This document shows, piece by piece, positions 48,947 through 57,375 of a stretch of DNA of 64,000 nt. How positions within the stretch are numbered: position 1 is the first letter of the stretch; the number at the start of each line of letters is the position of its first letter. Under the pieces are notes generated by a model. That model was not told the DNA's origin and did not search any database. It saw only the letters and a list, made by a program, of their open reading frames with translations. Origin of the DNA: VXNE01 sp965116625 (lineage in GTDB: Bacteria; Pseudomonadota; Gammaproteobacteria; Pseudomonadales; Azotimanducaceae); contig OZ220717.1 of the NCBI GenBank assembly GCA_965116625.1, positions 3,596,001-3,660,000 of the forward strand, given 5' to 3'. The position numbers and the translations under genes are program-made.

Positions 48947-49942
48947 TCAGGGGGGATTCCAATCCGTCGCGAACATGTACTCGGGCGGCGAGACCGACCG
49001 CACGGAGTCGCCTCGGCTCGGCGGCGTCAGTATCGACAAGGCCTCGGCGATGCTGAACCTGTCCTCAACCCGCGATACCTGCACGGTGCCGACCGTCTCT
49101 TCCAGGACGCCAAGGTCCAGGCCCGTCTCCGGATCTACGAGGGACTCCCCGACCGATGTCACCTCGAGCGTGTCGCCAACAGATAGCGAGTCCCTGCCGA
49201 GGTTGATCCACACGCGGTCGCCCTCTGCCCTCACGACGCGGCCAGCCAATGGCAGCGGCCCGACGGCCCTGACCATCTCGAATGCACCCTTGTTCACAGC
49301 CGCCAGGATGGCCTGGCCGATCGACTCCGTCCAGATACCGCTGGGGAGTCCTTCCACCTCGCCGACCCCTGCCACGCCCGGTCGGGGTTCGGATACGGCC
49401 GCCTCGAACTGACCCGCGACCACGACTCTTCCGGCCGCGTCAACCAGGCGCAGATCAATCGCGAATCGACCGTGCTCGGTGGCGCGCGCGCGATTGCGCA
49501 CCGCGCGCGGATTGGTCACCGGTTCGGCAACCTGGACGGCGTACTCGGCAAGTGCGACATGCAGGACATAACCGTCCGCACCACTCTCGGTCGCAGTGCC
49601 GCCCCCACCCACAACGAACCGCCCGGTGCGTCGAATCGCTTCGGCGACGACCTCGCCGATACCGGCGAGGGATACGTCTCCCGTGCCGTCACCGCGCGCG
49701 TCCTCGACGGACTGGACCTCGACCATCGAGCGTCCGCCCCGATAGTCCCACTCCAGATCCACGAGGTAACCCGCTTCGATGGCGCCGATCGATTCGGGCA
49801 ACGGCGACCTCGCGCCGTCAACGACTGCGTAGGCCAGGTATTGCGCCTGCGCGGCATTGCCCGCCACCAAGCCGCAGGTGAGCAGGATGCATCCAATGGT
49901 CGACGCCGGTTTCAACCGGCCGGTCCTCGTCTCTTTCTTCAT
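48947..49942 (-). CDS. Exported CsgG/FlgT-like protein
   Basis: 331 residues, starting MKKETRTGRLKPAST with a signal peptide (IGCILLTCGLVAGNAAQAQ). The central part resembles CsgG-type lipoproteins (MVEVQSVEDARGDG, AEAIRRTGRFVVGG, GYVLHVALAEYAVQV). The C-terminal 80 residues match the FlgT C-domain plan (GRVVRAEGDRVWINLG, DSLSVGDTLEVTSVG, DPETGLDLG, GTVQVSRVEDRFSIAEAL). Its ATG overlaps the amt stop by 4 bases, so it is translated with the ammonium transporter. Role unknown; outer-membrane or periplasmic location likely. Confidence 0.75.
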   Translation of the reverse strand: MKKETRTGRLKPASTIGCILLTCGLVAGNAAQAQYLAYAVVDGARSPLPESIGAIEAGYLVDLEWDYRGGRSMVEVQSVEDARGDGTGDVSLAGIGEVVAEAIRRTGRFVVGGGGTATESGADGYVLHVALAEYAVQVAEPVTNPRAVRNRARATEHGRFAIDLRLVDAAGRVVVAGQFEAAVSEPRPGVAGVGEVEGLPSGIWTESIGQAILAAVNKGAFEMVRAVGPLPLAGRVVRAEGDRVWINLGRDSLSVGDTLEVTSVGESLVDPETGLDLGVLEETVGTVQVSRVEDRFSIAEALSILTPPSRGDSVRSVSPPEYMFATDWNPP

Positions 49943-51264
49943 GTGGCCTGGGACGGCCCTTCCGGCGGGTCTTCCGGAATCACGTAGCCACGCTCGCCGT
50001 GAAACGCCACGTCGAGGCCTTCCGCCTCTTCTTCCTCGGACACGCGGGGCGAAGCGAAAACGCCCACGACCTTCAGGAGCACCCACGTTACCGCGGCCGT
50101 GTAGCTCGCGGCAGCAAGGACGCCGATCGCCTGAACGCTTACCTGGTCGGCAATCTCGATGTTGTGCTGGCCCGCAAACATGCCGAGCGTGTCGCTCGCG
50201 AAGACCCCGACGAGTATCGTTCCGATCCCGCCTCCGACCGCATGGATGGGAAAGACGTCCAGCGAATCGTCTATCTTGAGCGAGCGCTTGATGATCCCCA
50301 TCGCGGTGAAACACGCGATGCCGCCGATAGCGCCCATGACAAGCGCCCCGCCCGGACCTATGAAACCGGATGCGGGAGTGACGATGGCGAGGCCGGCAAT
50401 CATGCCCAGGACCGCACCGACCACCGTGGGCTTGCCGTCGCGCATCCACTCCAAACCCATCCAGACGAGCGCACCCACCGACGCAGCCGTCTGGGTGGCG
50501 ACGATGGCCATGGTCGCGTCACCGTTGGCGGCCAGCGCGCTGCCGCCATTGAAGCCGAACCAGCCGACCCAGAGCATCGCCCCACCAACGAGCGCAAGCA
50601 CGGTACTGTGGGGAGGCTTCGTCGCCTCGGGGAAACCCCGGCGCGGCCCGAGCACCATCGCGGCGACAAGCGCGCCTGTCCCCGCCGTGACGTGGACGAC
50701 GGTGCCGCCAGCGTAGTCCAGCAGACCCATTTGCCCGAGCCAGCCGCCGCCCCAGATCCAGTGGGCAACGGGCGCATAGACCAGCAGCGACCACCCGGCC
50801 GTGAACAGCAGCACCGAGGAGAAACGCACCCGCTCCACGAAGGCGCCGACGATGAGCGCCGGCGCGATAATCGCGAAGGTGAGCTGAAAGGTCGCAAAAA
50901 TCGATTCGGGGACGGTGCCGATCAGTACGTTCTCGCCCATGCCCTGGTAAAGGACCCTGCTCAAATCCCCAATGAACCGCGACTCATAGCCGCCAAACGC
51001 CAGACTGTAGCCCGCGACAAGCCACAGGACGCTGACCAGGCAAGCGATCGAGAAGCACTGGAGCAAGACCGAAAGCACGCTGTTCGCTCGCACCAGGCCG
51101 CCGTAGAGTAGCGCGAGACCCGGTATGGTCATGAACAGCACCAGGGCGCTGGCCGTAGTCACCCACGCCGTATCGCCGCTGTCCAGGGCCTGGCCGAACA
51201 CTGGCATCGCGCCCATGGACAGCGCCACGGCCACGGCCGTTCGCATGGTCTTGGTGGGTGTCAT
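49939..51264 (-). CDS. amtB: Amt-family ammonium transporter
   Basis: 441 residues from Met at 51264 (MTPTKTMRTAVAVALSMGAM, signal-like first helix). 11 TM helices. Family marks: LVLFMTIPGLALLYGGLVR, the twin-His pore (PVAHWIWGGGWL and FPIHAVGGGIGT), DYAGGTVVHVTAGTGALVAA and WFGFNGGSALAANG. It conducts NH3/NH4+ into the cell. The C-terminal tail is longer and acidic (SEEEEAEGLDVAFHGERGYV) and carries the GlnK-contact-like RGYV region, but no glnK gene is adjacent. It stands between two genes for exported proteins in one operon, which is an unusual setting. Confidence 0.92.
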   Translation of the reverse strand: MTPTKTMRTAVAVALSMGAMPVFGQALDSGDTAWVTTASALVLFMTIPGLALLYGGLVRANSVLSVLLQCFSIACLVSVLWLVAGYSLAFGGYESRFIGDLSRVLYQGMGENVLIGTVPESIFATFQLTFAIIAPALIVGAFVERVRFSSVLLFTAGWSLLVYAPVAHWIWGGGWLGQMGLLDYAGGTVVHVTAGTGALVAAMVLGPRRGFPEATKPPHSTVLALVGGAMLWVGWFGFNGGSALAANGDATMAIVATQTAASVGALVWMGLEWMRDGKPTVVGAVLGMIAGLAIVTPASGFIGPGGALVMGAIGGIACFTAMGIIKRSLKIDDSLDVFPIHAVGGGIGTILVGVFASDTLGMFAGQHNIEIADQVSVQAIGVLAAASYTAAVTWVLLKVVGVFASPRVSEEEEAEGLDVAFHGERGYVIPEDPPEGPSQAT

Positions 51265-51316
51265 CCGTTTCTTCCGAAAGCAGCTCGGATCAGGCTGTTC
51301 GCTCCGTTCAGACATC

Positions 51317-52366
51317 CTAGTTCCCGGCGCCAGCAGTGAGTTGGTCCAGGTTCCTGATGATCAACAGCGTCTGGGCGAACAGGTCCGCACGGTCACTGCG
51401 CGACGGGGGTTGATCCAGGACGACCGGGACATTGACGCCAAGATGCCACTTGATTCGCGCCACCTCGGTCCACAGCAGGCCAGCCAGGTCATAGGTCTCC
51501 GTGGGCGTCACCCGGACCATCGTCAGGGTGGGCACCATGGAGGCTTCCATGCCCAGCCTCCCCTGCAGCGACACCGACTTATAGATCGCCCGGAGCAACT
51601 GTTGCGCGATATCGATCGTCCGCTTGGGGGCATCGACCGCAGGCATCTCGGTATCCAGCACGACCTGGAGTTTCGTACCGATCAGGTTCAGTTCTTCGAC
51701 AATGGCAGATGTGTTGCCAAAGACGTCACCGCTGTTCAGCGGATACCCGATCAGCCCATCGAGCAGGTACGAGGAGTCCGCGAGATTCTTGTACACCCCT
51801 GCCAGCGTGGGAAACCCGGACAGGACCGCTGGATCGACTTCGGTTTCGATGATCATCTGCGTCTTGATCGCACGAATGCCGTCAAGTATGTCGGTGACTG
51901 ACGCGAGTACGTCAACCGCAGAGGGTTCCGTCAGCGGCATCTCGCGCGACGAACCCGTGGGAACGCCGAAACGGCGCTGCACGGCGGCTACCTTGGCCAT
52001 GACTTCCAGAGATTTGACGTATACGTGTGCGGGAAGGCGGTCCAGTTGCAGTTCGGCTTCCGGCGGCTCGTCGCCGACACCGAGTTCGACGCGCAGAACC
52101 TCGATCTCCCGGAGCACCGTCGCGGCAGCGACAGCAGTCTCGCCCCAGGCCGAATCGGGCACGGCCACGGGAGTCGTCGCCTGTCCGCGACGCATTGGAA
52201 CGTCGATGGTACCGGCCTCGCTCGGCACCGGAGCGGCCACGCCGCACAGAATGATCGCGACCCCGCACACACGGCTCCAGGCCCGGACACCTCGCGCCGT
52301 GGCTTGGCAAGTATTACCGGCGCGCCGCCGCACCGGACGCTGCAGCCCCTGCCCGAATGAGATCAT
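51317..52366 (-). CDS. Exported protein of unknown function upstream of amtB
   Basis: 349 residues. Signal-type segment at about 33-51 (VCGVAIILCGVAAPVPSEA). The rest is helical and repeats short patterns such as VLREIEVLRVELG, ILDGIRAIKTQMIIE, IVEELNLIGTKLQVVLD and WTEVARIKWHLG, with no known domain. It ends 52 nt before the amtB start and is followed by amtB and the CsgG/FlgT-like gene on the same strand, so an operon is likely. A shorter start near the signal segment is possible (several Val/Met codons). Confidence 0.65.
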   Translation of the reverse strand: MISFGQGLQRPVRRRAGNTCQATARGVRAWSRVCGVAIILCGVAAPVPSEAGTIDVPMRRGQATTPVAVPDSAWGETAVAAATVLREIEVLRVELGVGDEPPEAELQLDRLPAHVYVKSLEVMAKVAAVQRRFGVPTGSSREMPLTEPSAVDVLASVTDILDGIRAIKTQMIIETEVDPAVLSGFPTLAGVYKNLADSSYLLDGLIGYPLNSGDVFGNTSAIVEELNLIGTKLQVVLDTEMPAVDAPKRTIDIAQQLLRAIYKSVSLQGRLGMEASMVPTLTMVRVTPTETYDLAGLLWTEVARIKWHLGVNVPVVLDQPPSRSDRADLFAQTLLIIRNLDQLTAGAGN

Positions 52367-52693
52367 TTGGCAATACCCCCCAACACCTGTACTCCCACCA
52401 GGACGACGAACGATGCAATGCCGTCAGATGTGATTCAACAGCATCGAATCCGATCACCGAACGGTAACGCACACCACCGCCATGGATGGGGCTGTATACG
52501 CACAAGAACCCCCGAACATGCCCATGTTCCCCAAGCTTGTCAAGCGAAGCACGCTCGGCGGGCTTGACTACACTAACGCCAAGAAATCCGTCACCCTGCG
52601 AGTGCCGTATTTCACCCCCGCCCAAGCCCACCTACGATCCTGCGCCTTAGACGGCACTTGCGTGCCGTTCTACGGCGCACGCTCCTAGACATA
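52367..52693. other. Intergenic region left of the IS110 element
   Basis: 327 nt without a credible gene; a 68-codon frame at 52482-52688 shows no family features. It holds the promoter of the amt operon and a perfect hairpin ACGGCAC-TTGC-GTGCCGT at 52651-52668 without a T-run. Confidence 0.5.
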
Positions 52694-52702
52694 ATGTTTT
52701 GA

Positions 52703-52783
52703 CCTGCCCGTCCTCAAGAGCGTGGATTATCTTGGGGCCGGTCATTATGGCCACGAGACAGAGCCAGAATTGAGGAGGGCAGG
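52703..52783 (+). other. Leader of the IS110 transposase with 14-bp inverted repeat
   Basis: CCTGCCCGTCCTCAA (52703-52717) and TTGAGGAGGGCAGG (52770-52783) pair with a single bulge, closing an 80-nt loop region immediately before the ATG at 52786. It would fold over the start region in RNA, and GGAGG lies within the right arm, so it could mask the ribosome-binding site. It could also be part of a guide RNA. Confidence 0.5.
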
Positions 52784-52785
52784 CG

Positions 52786-54003
52786 ATGAGAGACTTTAGA
52801 CAAAACGGAGCGGAAGGGCTATCGGGGTCGTCGACGGGGAGTTCGGGGAAGGCCTACGCGTGTCATGTGGGACTGGACGTGCACAAGGAGAGCATCGCGG
52901 TGGCGGTGGCGGAGTCCGGTCGCGGACCGGCGTCGTATTGGGGCGAGATCGCCAACCGTCCGGCGGCGATCGCGCGGCTGGCTCGGGACCTGTGCGAGGC
53001 GCGGGGCGGCGAGTTGCCGCTGTTCTGCTACGAGGCGGGGCCGTGCGGGTACGAGGCGTATCGGCAGCTGACGGCGATGGGATTCGATTGCGAGGTGGTG
53101 GCGCCGTCGCGGATCCCGAGGGCGCCGGGCGAGCGGATCAAGACGGACCGTCGGGACGCGGTCAAGCTGGCGCGGCTGTCGCGGAGCGGGGAGCTGACGC
53201 CGGTGTGGGTTCCGGACGAGGAGCAGGAGGCGATGCGGGACCTGGTGCGGGCGCGGTCGGACTTCAAGCGGGCCGAACTCCAGGCGCGCCAGCGACTGGG
53301 CGCGTTTCTGCTGCGCCACGGTCGGCGCTGGCCGCGGACGCGCTGGACGAAGGCGCACTGGGAATGGCTGGACGGGCTGCGCTTCGAGCGCGACTGGGAG
53401 GAGTGGGCGTACCGGGAATACGTCGAGGCGGCGCGCGCGGCGAGCGATCGGGTGGCGGCGCTGACGAAGCTGCTGCACGACGCGCTGGCGGGTTGGTCGC
53501 TGGCGCCGGTGGCGCGCTCGCTGGCGGCGCTGCGCGGCGTTGACGTGATCACGGCCATGACATTGCTTTCGGAGCTGGGCGACGTGAGCCGCTTCGACTC
53601 GCCGCGGCAGTTGATGAGCTATCTGGGGCTGGTGCCGAGCGAGCACAGTTCGGGCGGGCGCCGCCGCCGGGGCGGGATCACGCGGACCGGCAACGGCCAC
53701 GCGCGGCGGGCGCTGGTGGAGTCGGCCTGGAGCTACCGGTTCCCGGCGCGGCGCACGGCGCATATCGAGCGCAAGGCGGCCGCGGCGTCGGACGAGGCCA
53801 GGGCGATCGCCTGGAAGGCGCAGCGCCGCTTGTGCGGTCGCTACCGGCGCCTGATCGAGTCGGGCAAGAACAGCAAGCAGGCCAACGTGGCCGTGGCGCG
53901 GGAGTTGAGCGGCTTCGTCTGGGACATCGTCCGCCGGGAGATGCGCCGGATCCCGCCGGCCGCCGGCGCTCCGCGAGCCGACGACGCGATCGGCGCCGGG
54001 TAG
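52786..54003 (+). CDS. IS110-family transposase, complete
   Basis: 405 residues. The RuvC-like DEDD domain starts at GLDVHKESIAVAVAE (first Asp about residue 30), with YEAGPCGYEAYRQL (Glu) and KTDRRDAVKLARL (DxD-type). The C-terminal Transposase_20 domain has LRGVDVITAMTLLSELGDVSRF, LMSYLGLVPSEHSSGG and GGITRTGNGHARRALVE with the catalytic-Ser region. Frame intact and length normal. It differs from the transposase at 1-816, which has IS1111-like wording; the two are different elements. It probably recombines through an RNA-guided mechanism as shown for the IS110 family. Confidence 0.92.
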   Translation: MRDFRQNGAEGLSGSSTGSSGKAYACHVGLDVHKESIAVAVAESGRGPASYWGEIANRPAAIARLARDLCEARGGELPLFCYEAGPCGYEAYRQLTAMGFDCEVVAPSRIPRAPGERIKTDRRDAVKLARLSRSGELTPVWVPDEEQEAMRDLVRARSDFKRAELQARQRLGAFLLRHGRRWPRTRWTKAHWEWLDGLRFERDWEEWAYREYVEAARAASDRVAALTKLLHDALAGWSLAPVARSLAALRGVDVITAMTLLSELGDVSRFDSPRQLMSYLGLVPSEHSSGGRRRRGGITRTGNGHARRALVESAWSYRFPARRTAHIERKAAAASDEARAIAWKAQRRLCGRYRRLIESGKNSKQANVAVARELSGFVWDIVRREMRRIPPAAGAPRADDAIGAG

Positions 54004-54260
54004 CGAAGAGGCGGGGGCGTGTTGAGTCGGGGCAGGATCGGGCCGGTGTGGAGAACCCTTGGAGGCGCTATAACCGGTGCCGTCGACACGATCCCCGAGG
54101 GGCGCGTCGGTCGGCGATCCCTGCCGCTAGAGAAAGGCCAGCTCCGCGACGCAGTGAAGTCCGGTGGTACCCAATCCACGCATATCAGCATGATCCACCG
54201 TCGCGATCAGCCCGGCCTTGTCCCGACTCAACACGCCCGTTGTTCGCGAGGCGTCCGACC

Positions 54261-54402
54261 GCGCGGTGGACATGTGGACGAGTCCTTCGGACCGGCGCGC
54301 GCCCTTCGGGACGTGTGGACAGCCCCCGGACAACGCGCTGAACGCGCGTTGCCCTCCGGCCTGCCCACACTCGCGCGCCTCTCGCCCACATGTCCACCGC
54401 GC
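54261..54402. repeat. Long imperfect hairpin in the 3' tail of the IS110 element
   Basis: 17-bp perfect arms GCGCGGTGGACATGTGG (54261-54277) and CCACATGTCCACCGCGC (54386-54402). Inside them a second pair of arms can be seen (gtgtggacagcccccgga against ccggcctgcccacac), closing on CGCG-ctgaa-CGCG. Small hairpins (gtccttcggac, cccttcggg) sit in the left arm. The 142-nt segment could fold as one extended RNA stem and is a candidate for the element's structured RNA. Confidence 0.75.
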
Positions 54403-54472
54403 CAACAACAACCTTGTTACATCGAAAGGAGGAAGCGAGTGTTCCTTGGCCAACTTGACAGGTCAAAACATA

Positions 54473-54820
54473 TCAGCGCCTGATCTCCAGGATCAATCGC
54501 AGTCCTTCCTCGACTTCCCCGAGCACGGCATCTGAGACGCGGTCTATACGCCGTGTGAGGAACCGTTTGTCCAACGTAGCGACCTGCGAGACATTGATCA
54601 CCGATCTCCTTCTCAATGCCGTCGCACGCCTTGCGAGGGACACATTGCCCGGTGCCCGGGCCAGGTCCAGGTTCGTTGTAATCGCCAGCGCGAGGACCGT
54701 CCGAATCCGGCTCCGATTGAAGTCTTCGGACTGTACGATCGGGACCGGATGCCGATAGCCGGGTTCGGAGCCTTCGGGCACCGGCAACTCGGCCCACCAG
54801 ATCTCGCTGCGCCTCACCAC
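54473..54820 (-). CDS. MazF/PemK-type toxin
   Basis: 115 residues, intact. Family motifs: RSEIWWAELPVPEGSEPGYRHPVPIVQS (the GSEPGxRRP type), FNRSRIRTVLALAIT and RRSVINVSQVATLDKRFL. PemK/MazF toxins cut RNA at short sequences and are held inactive by the antitoxin encoded just upstream. The start overlaps the antitoxin gene by 7 bases. The IS110 right end lies 1 nt past its stop codon, so the insertion has not damaged the toxin, but any transcript terminator has been separated from it. Confidence 0.9.
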   Translation of the reverse strand: MVRRSEIWWAELPVPEGSEPGYRHPVPIVQSEDFNRSRIRTVLALAITTNLDLARAPGNVSLARRATALRRRSVINVSQVATLDKRFLTRRIDRVSDAVLGEVEEGLRLILEIRR

Positions 54821-55059
54821 TCCTCGTTCGTGTTCAGCGAGCGGAACTGCAACGCCTCCAGCCCCTCGTCGAGCGACGACGCGGACTCGTCAGCGCCGTA
54901 CACGCCATTGAGGCGATCTGTGATGTCCTTCCCCGAATGTCGGGCGACGAACTCGCCAACCGCCTTCGAATAGAGTTCGCTTCGCGACATGCCCAGCGCG
55001 GTCGCCATTCGCTCCGCAGCGTCAAATATCTCATCGGGGATGGATATGGCCGTCTTCAT
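54814..55059 (-). CDS. MazE/CopG-type antitoxin partner of the MazF-like toxin
   Basis: 81 residues from MKTAISIPDEIFDAAERMA, a ribbon-helix-helix start used for operator binding, followed by ALGMSRSELYSKAVGEFVARH and an acidic C-terminus (GADESASSLDEGLEALQF) that would cover the toxin. The start at 55059 gives the normal length; the longer upstream frame is rejected. It overlaps the toxin gene by 7 bases, an intact operon. The promoter must lie in the 97 nt between it and the upstream same-strand gene, which stops at 55157. Confidence 0.85.
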   Translation of the reverse strand: MKTAISIPDEIFDAAERMATALGMSRSELYSKAVGEFVARHSGKDITDRLNGVYGADESASSLDEGLEALQFRSLNTNEEW

Positions 55060-55156
55060 GGCGAGAACATGACCCGGGTTATACCCGCGGTGCAACACGA
55101 ATCGGTCAACGATCCCATCTTGGGTCGCGAGGCCTTTGGTTTCGCCGTCGGGCCGA

Positions 55157-57343
55157 CTAAGGGGCTGTATCGAGGCCGGCAACGTCCTCGTCAATCACCG
55201 TAACGGCAACCGTGACCTGCAAACGCTCCGGCGGATAGCAGTATTCAGCGTCGCACACCTGAATGCGCAGCTGTCCCGATACGTCAAGCTCCCCGGGACC
55301 GGCATCCTCTTCGACGGTCAGGCGAGCCTGTATCACGGCACCATCCTCAAACACCGACAGCGGATCTTCGGAGTACCACTCGATCACCTCGGTCGGTTGC
55401 GGATAGCTCACCTGTTCCCACACGACGCCATCAACCGAATCGGGGAAAAATGTCGTTGGAATAAACGCGGAATCCGTCGGCGAATCCGAGTTTGCGTGCG
55501 TGCCGGGATCCAGGTCCAACTCGATCTCCATGAGGGCTTGCGCTCCCGCGGCCAGCTTCCTGGGGCTGACAGTTGCAATTGCACCGGTAACAGGCGGTTC
55601 CCCGTTTCCCGCTGGCTCAGAATCCGGACCCGTAGTGTCTGAACCGAGCCCGCTTGCCTCGCTCTCTTCAGGCAACAGCGATTCTATCTGCAGTTCCAGC
55701 GTCCTGACTCTCGTCCCCGAGATCGGCGGGAGTCTGAGGACTTTGCGCCCCGCCACGTCCAGGAGGAAATTCGTCGGCATGCCACGGGCCTGGAACTCGG
55801 CTTTCGCAAACTCCATATCGCTTCGCAGCTGGATGAAATCGAATCCGTTGCCCCTGGCATAGGGCAGGACGAACTGATCTTCTTGGGGGTGTACGTTGAG
55901 CGCAAGAATCTCGAACCCCCTGGGGCCGTACTTCTCCAGGACCTCCTGCAACTCGGGGTTTTCGCCCCGACAGGGCCCGCAGAACGGGTACCAGAAGTTC
56001 AACAGCACGACCTTGCCGTGGAAGTCCGACAATGACACCCGCTCGCCGTTGTCGTAACGCTCGAAGGAGTAGTCCTCGATTTGCTCCGCGTCCTCTTCCA
56101 GCGTATTCCTGATCTCAGCCCTGACCGTCCTGCCGTCCTTTTCGAGTTTCTCGGCGTAGACGCGTGTCGCCGCCCTGATCCTGTCCGTCGGCTCCCTCGC
56201 CGCCAGGGGAAGCAGATACCCATAGGCTTCGACGGTCTGACCGGCCCCGTCCAGCGCCCTGGCCCGGGTCTCATGGAAGACATTGGCGTTGACGTAACGT
56301 GGGAGCGTGGTGGCCTCCAGCAACTCCACGGCCTGCTGATACTGTCCGTCGGCGATCAGTTCGTCGCCCTGCATCACGTTTCGTTGAAACGTCAGCCGGT
56401 CGTTCCAGATTCGTGCGCTCCAGCCATCCGGTTCTTCGGCCGTTGCCGCCACCATCTGCTCGGCAAGCGCGAGGGCCTTTTCCGGCTGCGACTCGGAATA
56501 CAGATCCGCCAGCACGGTCATTCCGGACGCAGACCAGCCAAAGTCCTCGGGCGGATAGGTCGTGCGCAGCCGCTCATACAGTGCAATCTGCTCGTCCCGG
56601 TCCCCTGTTCGGTACGCGAGCCAGTACAGCGCCTGCGCGCCGCGCTCACTCTCGGGAAACCGTTCGGCAACTTCGAGGGACGCAATTCGCCCCAGCGCCG
56701 GGTCGGTCTTGTTCAGTCTTGCCGCGTAGTAGAACGCCTTGTCAGGACTCTCTGGCGCTGTCTCGACCGCCTTCCTCAAGAGCTCCAGTTCCCGCTCCCT
56801 GTCTCCACTGACATCGGCCAGGAGCGCCAGGGTGCTGTAGCCGTCGGCAAGGCCCGGATCCAGGGCTATCGCCTCGTTCGTGTACTGCCTGACCTTGTCG
56901 TAGTCCCGATACATGTATAGCTGGCCAAGCGCCCACTTGTAGGCTGCGACTTCGGGCGAATCCTGTGACCACTCCTGGTAGACGGCGAGCAGGTTCTCAA
57001 AGGACTCGTCGCCGGCGGCCTTCATTGCCGCATCTCGCGCGTCTTCATCCAGTTCGGCGCTGATTTCCGATCTGCCGAGGTCCTGAAACACCCAGATGAA
57101 CTGCCGATGTGCTTTGGCGTTGTTGGGATTGAGTTCGATTGCGGCCCGGAAATGCGCGACAGCGTCAGCCAGGTTTCGCTCCCTATAGGCCCGCTCACCC
57201 TCGCTGTAGCTGACCTCGGACGCGGCAGCAGCGCTACTCGACGGTTCGTCGTTGCCGACTTCCTGCGCGCGAGGCGTGGCAGCAAGACAACCGCCCGCAA
57301 CGATGAGCGTGGCGAATACTATCTTCCTGTTGAGCATGTGCAT
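55157..57343 (-). CDS. Exported TPR - TlpA thioredoxin - DsbD(N)-like protein
   Basis: 728 residues. Signal sequence (LNRKIVFATLIVAGGCLAA, with a lipobox-like AGGC that could make it a lipoprotein). TPR repeats span about 45-420 (GERAYRERNLADAVAHFRAAIELNPN, WALGQLYMYRDYDKVRQYTNEAIALDPG). A TlpA/ResA thioredoxin domain spans about 425-565 with the active site FCGPC (about 454-457) and a cis-Pro (ARGMPTNFL). The C-terminal 130 residues resemble the immunoglobulin-like N-domain of DsbD with a Cys pair (QVCDAEYCYPPERLQVTVAV). The protein therefore joins a reductant-accepting and a thiol-acting module in the periplasm. Last gene of the FecIR operon. Confidence 0.85.
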   Translation of the reverse strand: MHMLNRKIVFATLIVAGGCLAATPRAQEVGNDEPSSSAAAASEVSYSEGERAYRERNLADAVAHFRAAIELNPNNAKAHRQFIWVFQDLGRSEISAELDEDARDAAMKAAGDESFENLLAVYQEWSQDSPEVAAYKWALGQLYMYRDYDKVRQYTNEAIALDPGLADGYSTLALLADVSGDRERELELLRKAVETAPESPDKAFYYAARLNKTDPALGRIASLEVAERFPESERGAQALYWLAYRTGDRDEQIALYERLRTTYPPEDFGWSASGMTVLADLYSESQPEKALALAEQMVAATAEEPDGWSARIWNDRLTFQRNVMQGDELIADGQYQQAVELLEATTLPRYVNANVFHETRARALDGAGQTVEAYGYLLPLAAREPTDRIRAATRVYAEKLEKDGRTVRAEIRNTLEEDAEQIEDYSFERYDNGERVSLSDFHGKVVLLNFWYPFCGPCRGENPELQEVLEKYGPRGFEILALNVHPQEDQFVLPYARGNGFDFIQLRSDMEFAKAEFQARGMPTNFLLDVAGRKVLRLPPISGTRVRTLELQIESLLPEESEASGLGSDTTGPDSEPAGNGEPPVTGAIATVSPRKLAAGAQALMEIELDLDPGTHANSDSPTDSAFIPTTFFPDSVDGVVWEQVSYPQPTEVIEWYSEDPLSVFEDGAVIQARLTVEEDAGPGELDVSGQLRIQVCDAEYCYPPERLQVTVAVTVIDEDVAGLDTAP

Positions 57344-57375
57344 GCTTCCCTGCAAGTACGTCGCCCGCGAGAGAA

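Larger units (their letters stand above)
52694..54471 (+). mobile_element. IS110-like element with 13-bp terminal inverted repeats, 1778 bp
   Basis: ATGTTTTGACCTG at 52694-52706 is the exact reverse complement of CAGGTCAAAACAT at 54459-54471. Between them lie a short leader with its own inverted repeat, one intact IS110-family transposase gene and a 455-nt non-coding tail with a long hairpin. Many IS110 elements lack true terminal repeats, so the repeat pair plus size is an inference about the borders. The right end is 1 nt from the stop codon of the mazF-like gene, which remains intact. Confidence 0.7.

Noticed and set aside
52482..52688. 68-codon frame before the IS110 element
   Set aside because: No family features, no clear RBS; left as intergenic.
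54127..54453. Minus-strand frame in the tail of the IS110 element ending MRGLGTTGLHCVAELAFL
   Set aside because: The end looks protein-like and might be a passenger remnant, but the rest lies in the long hairpin and shows no family; not enough to call a gene.
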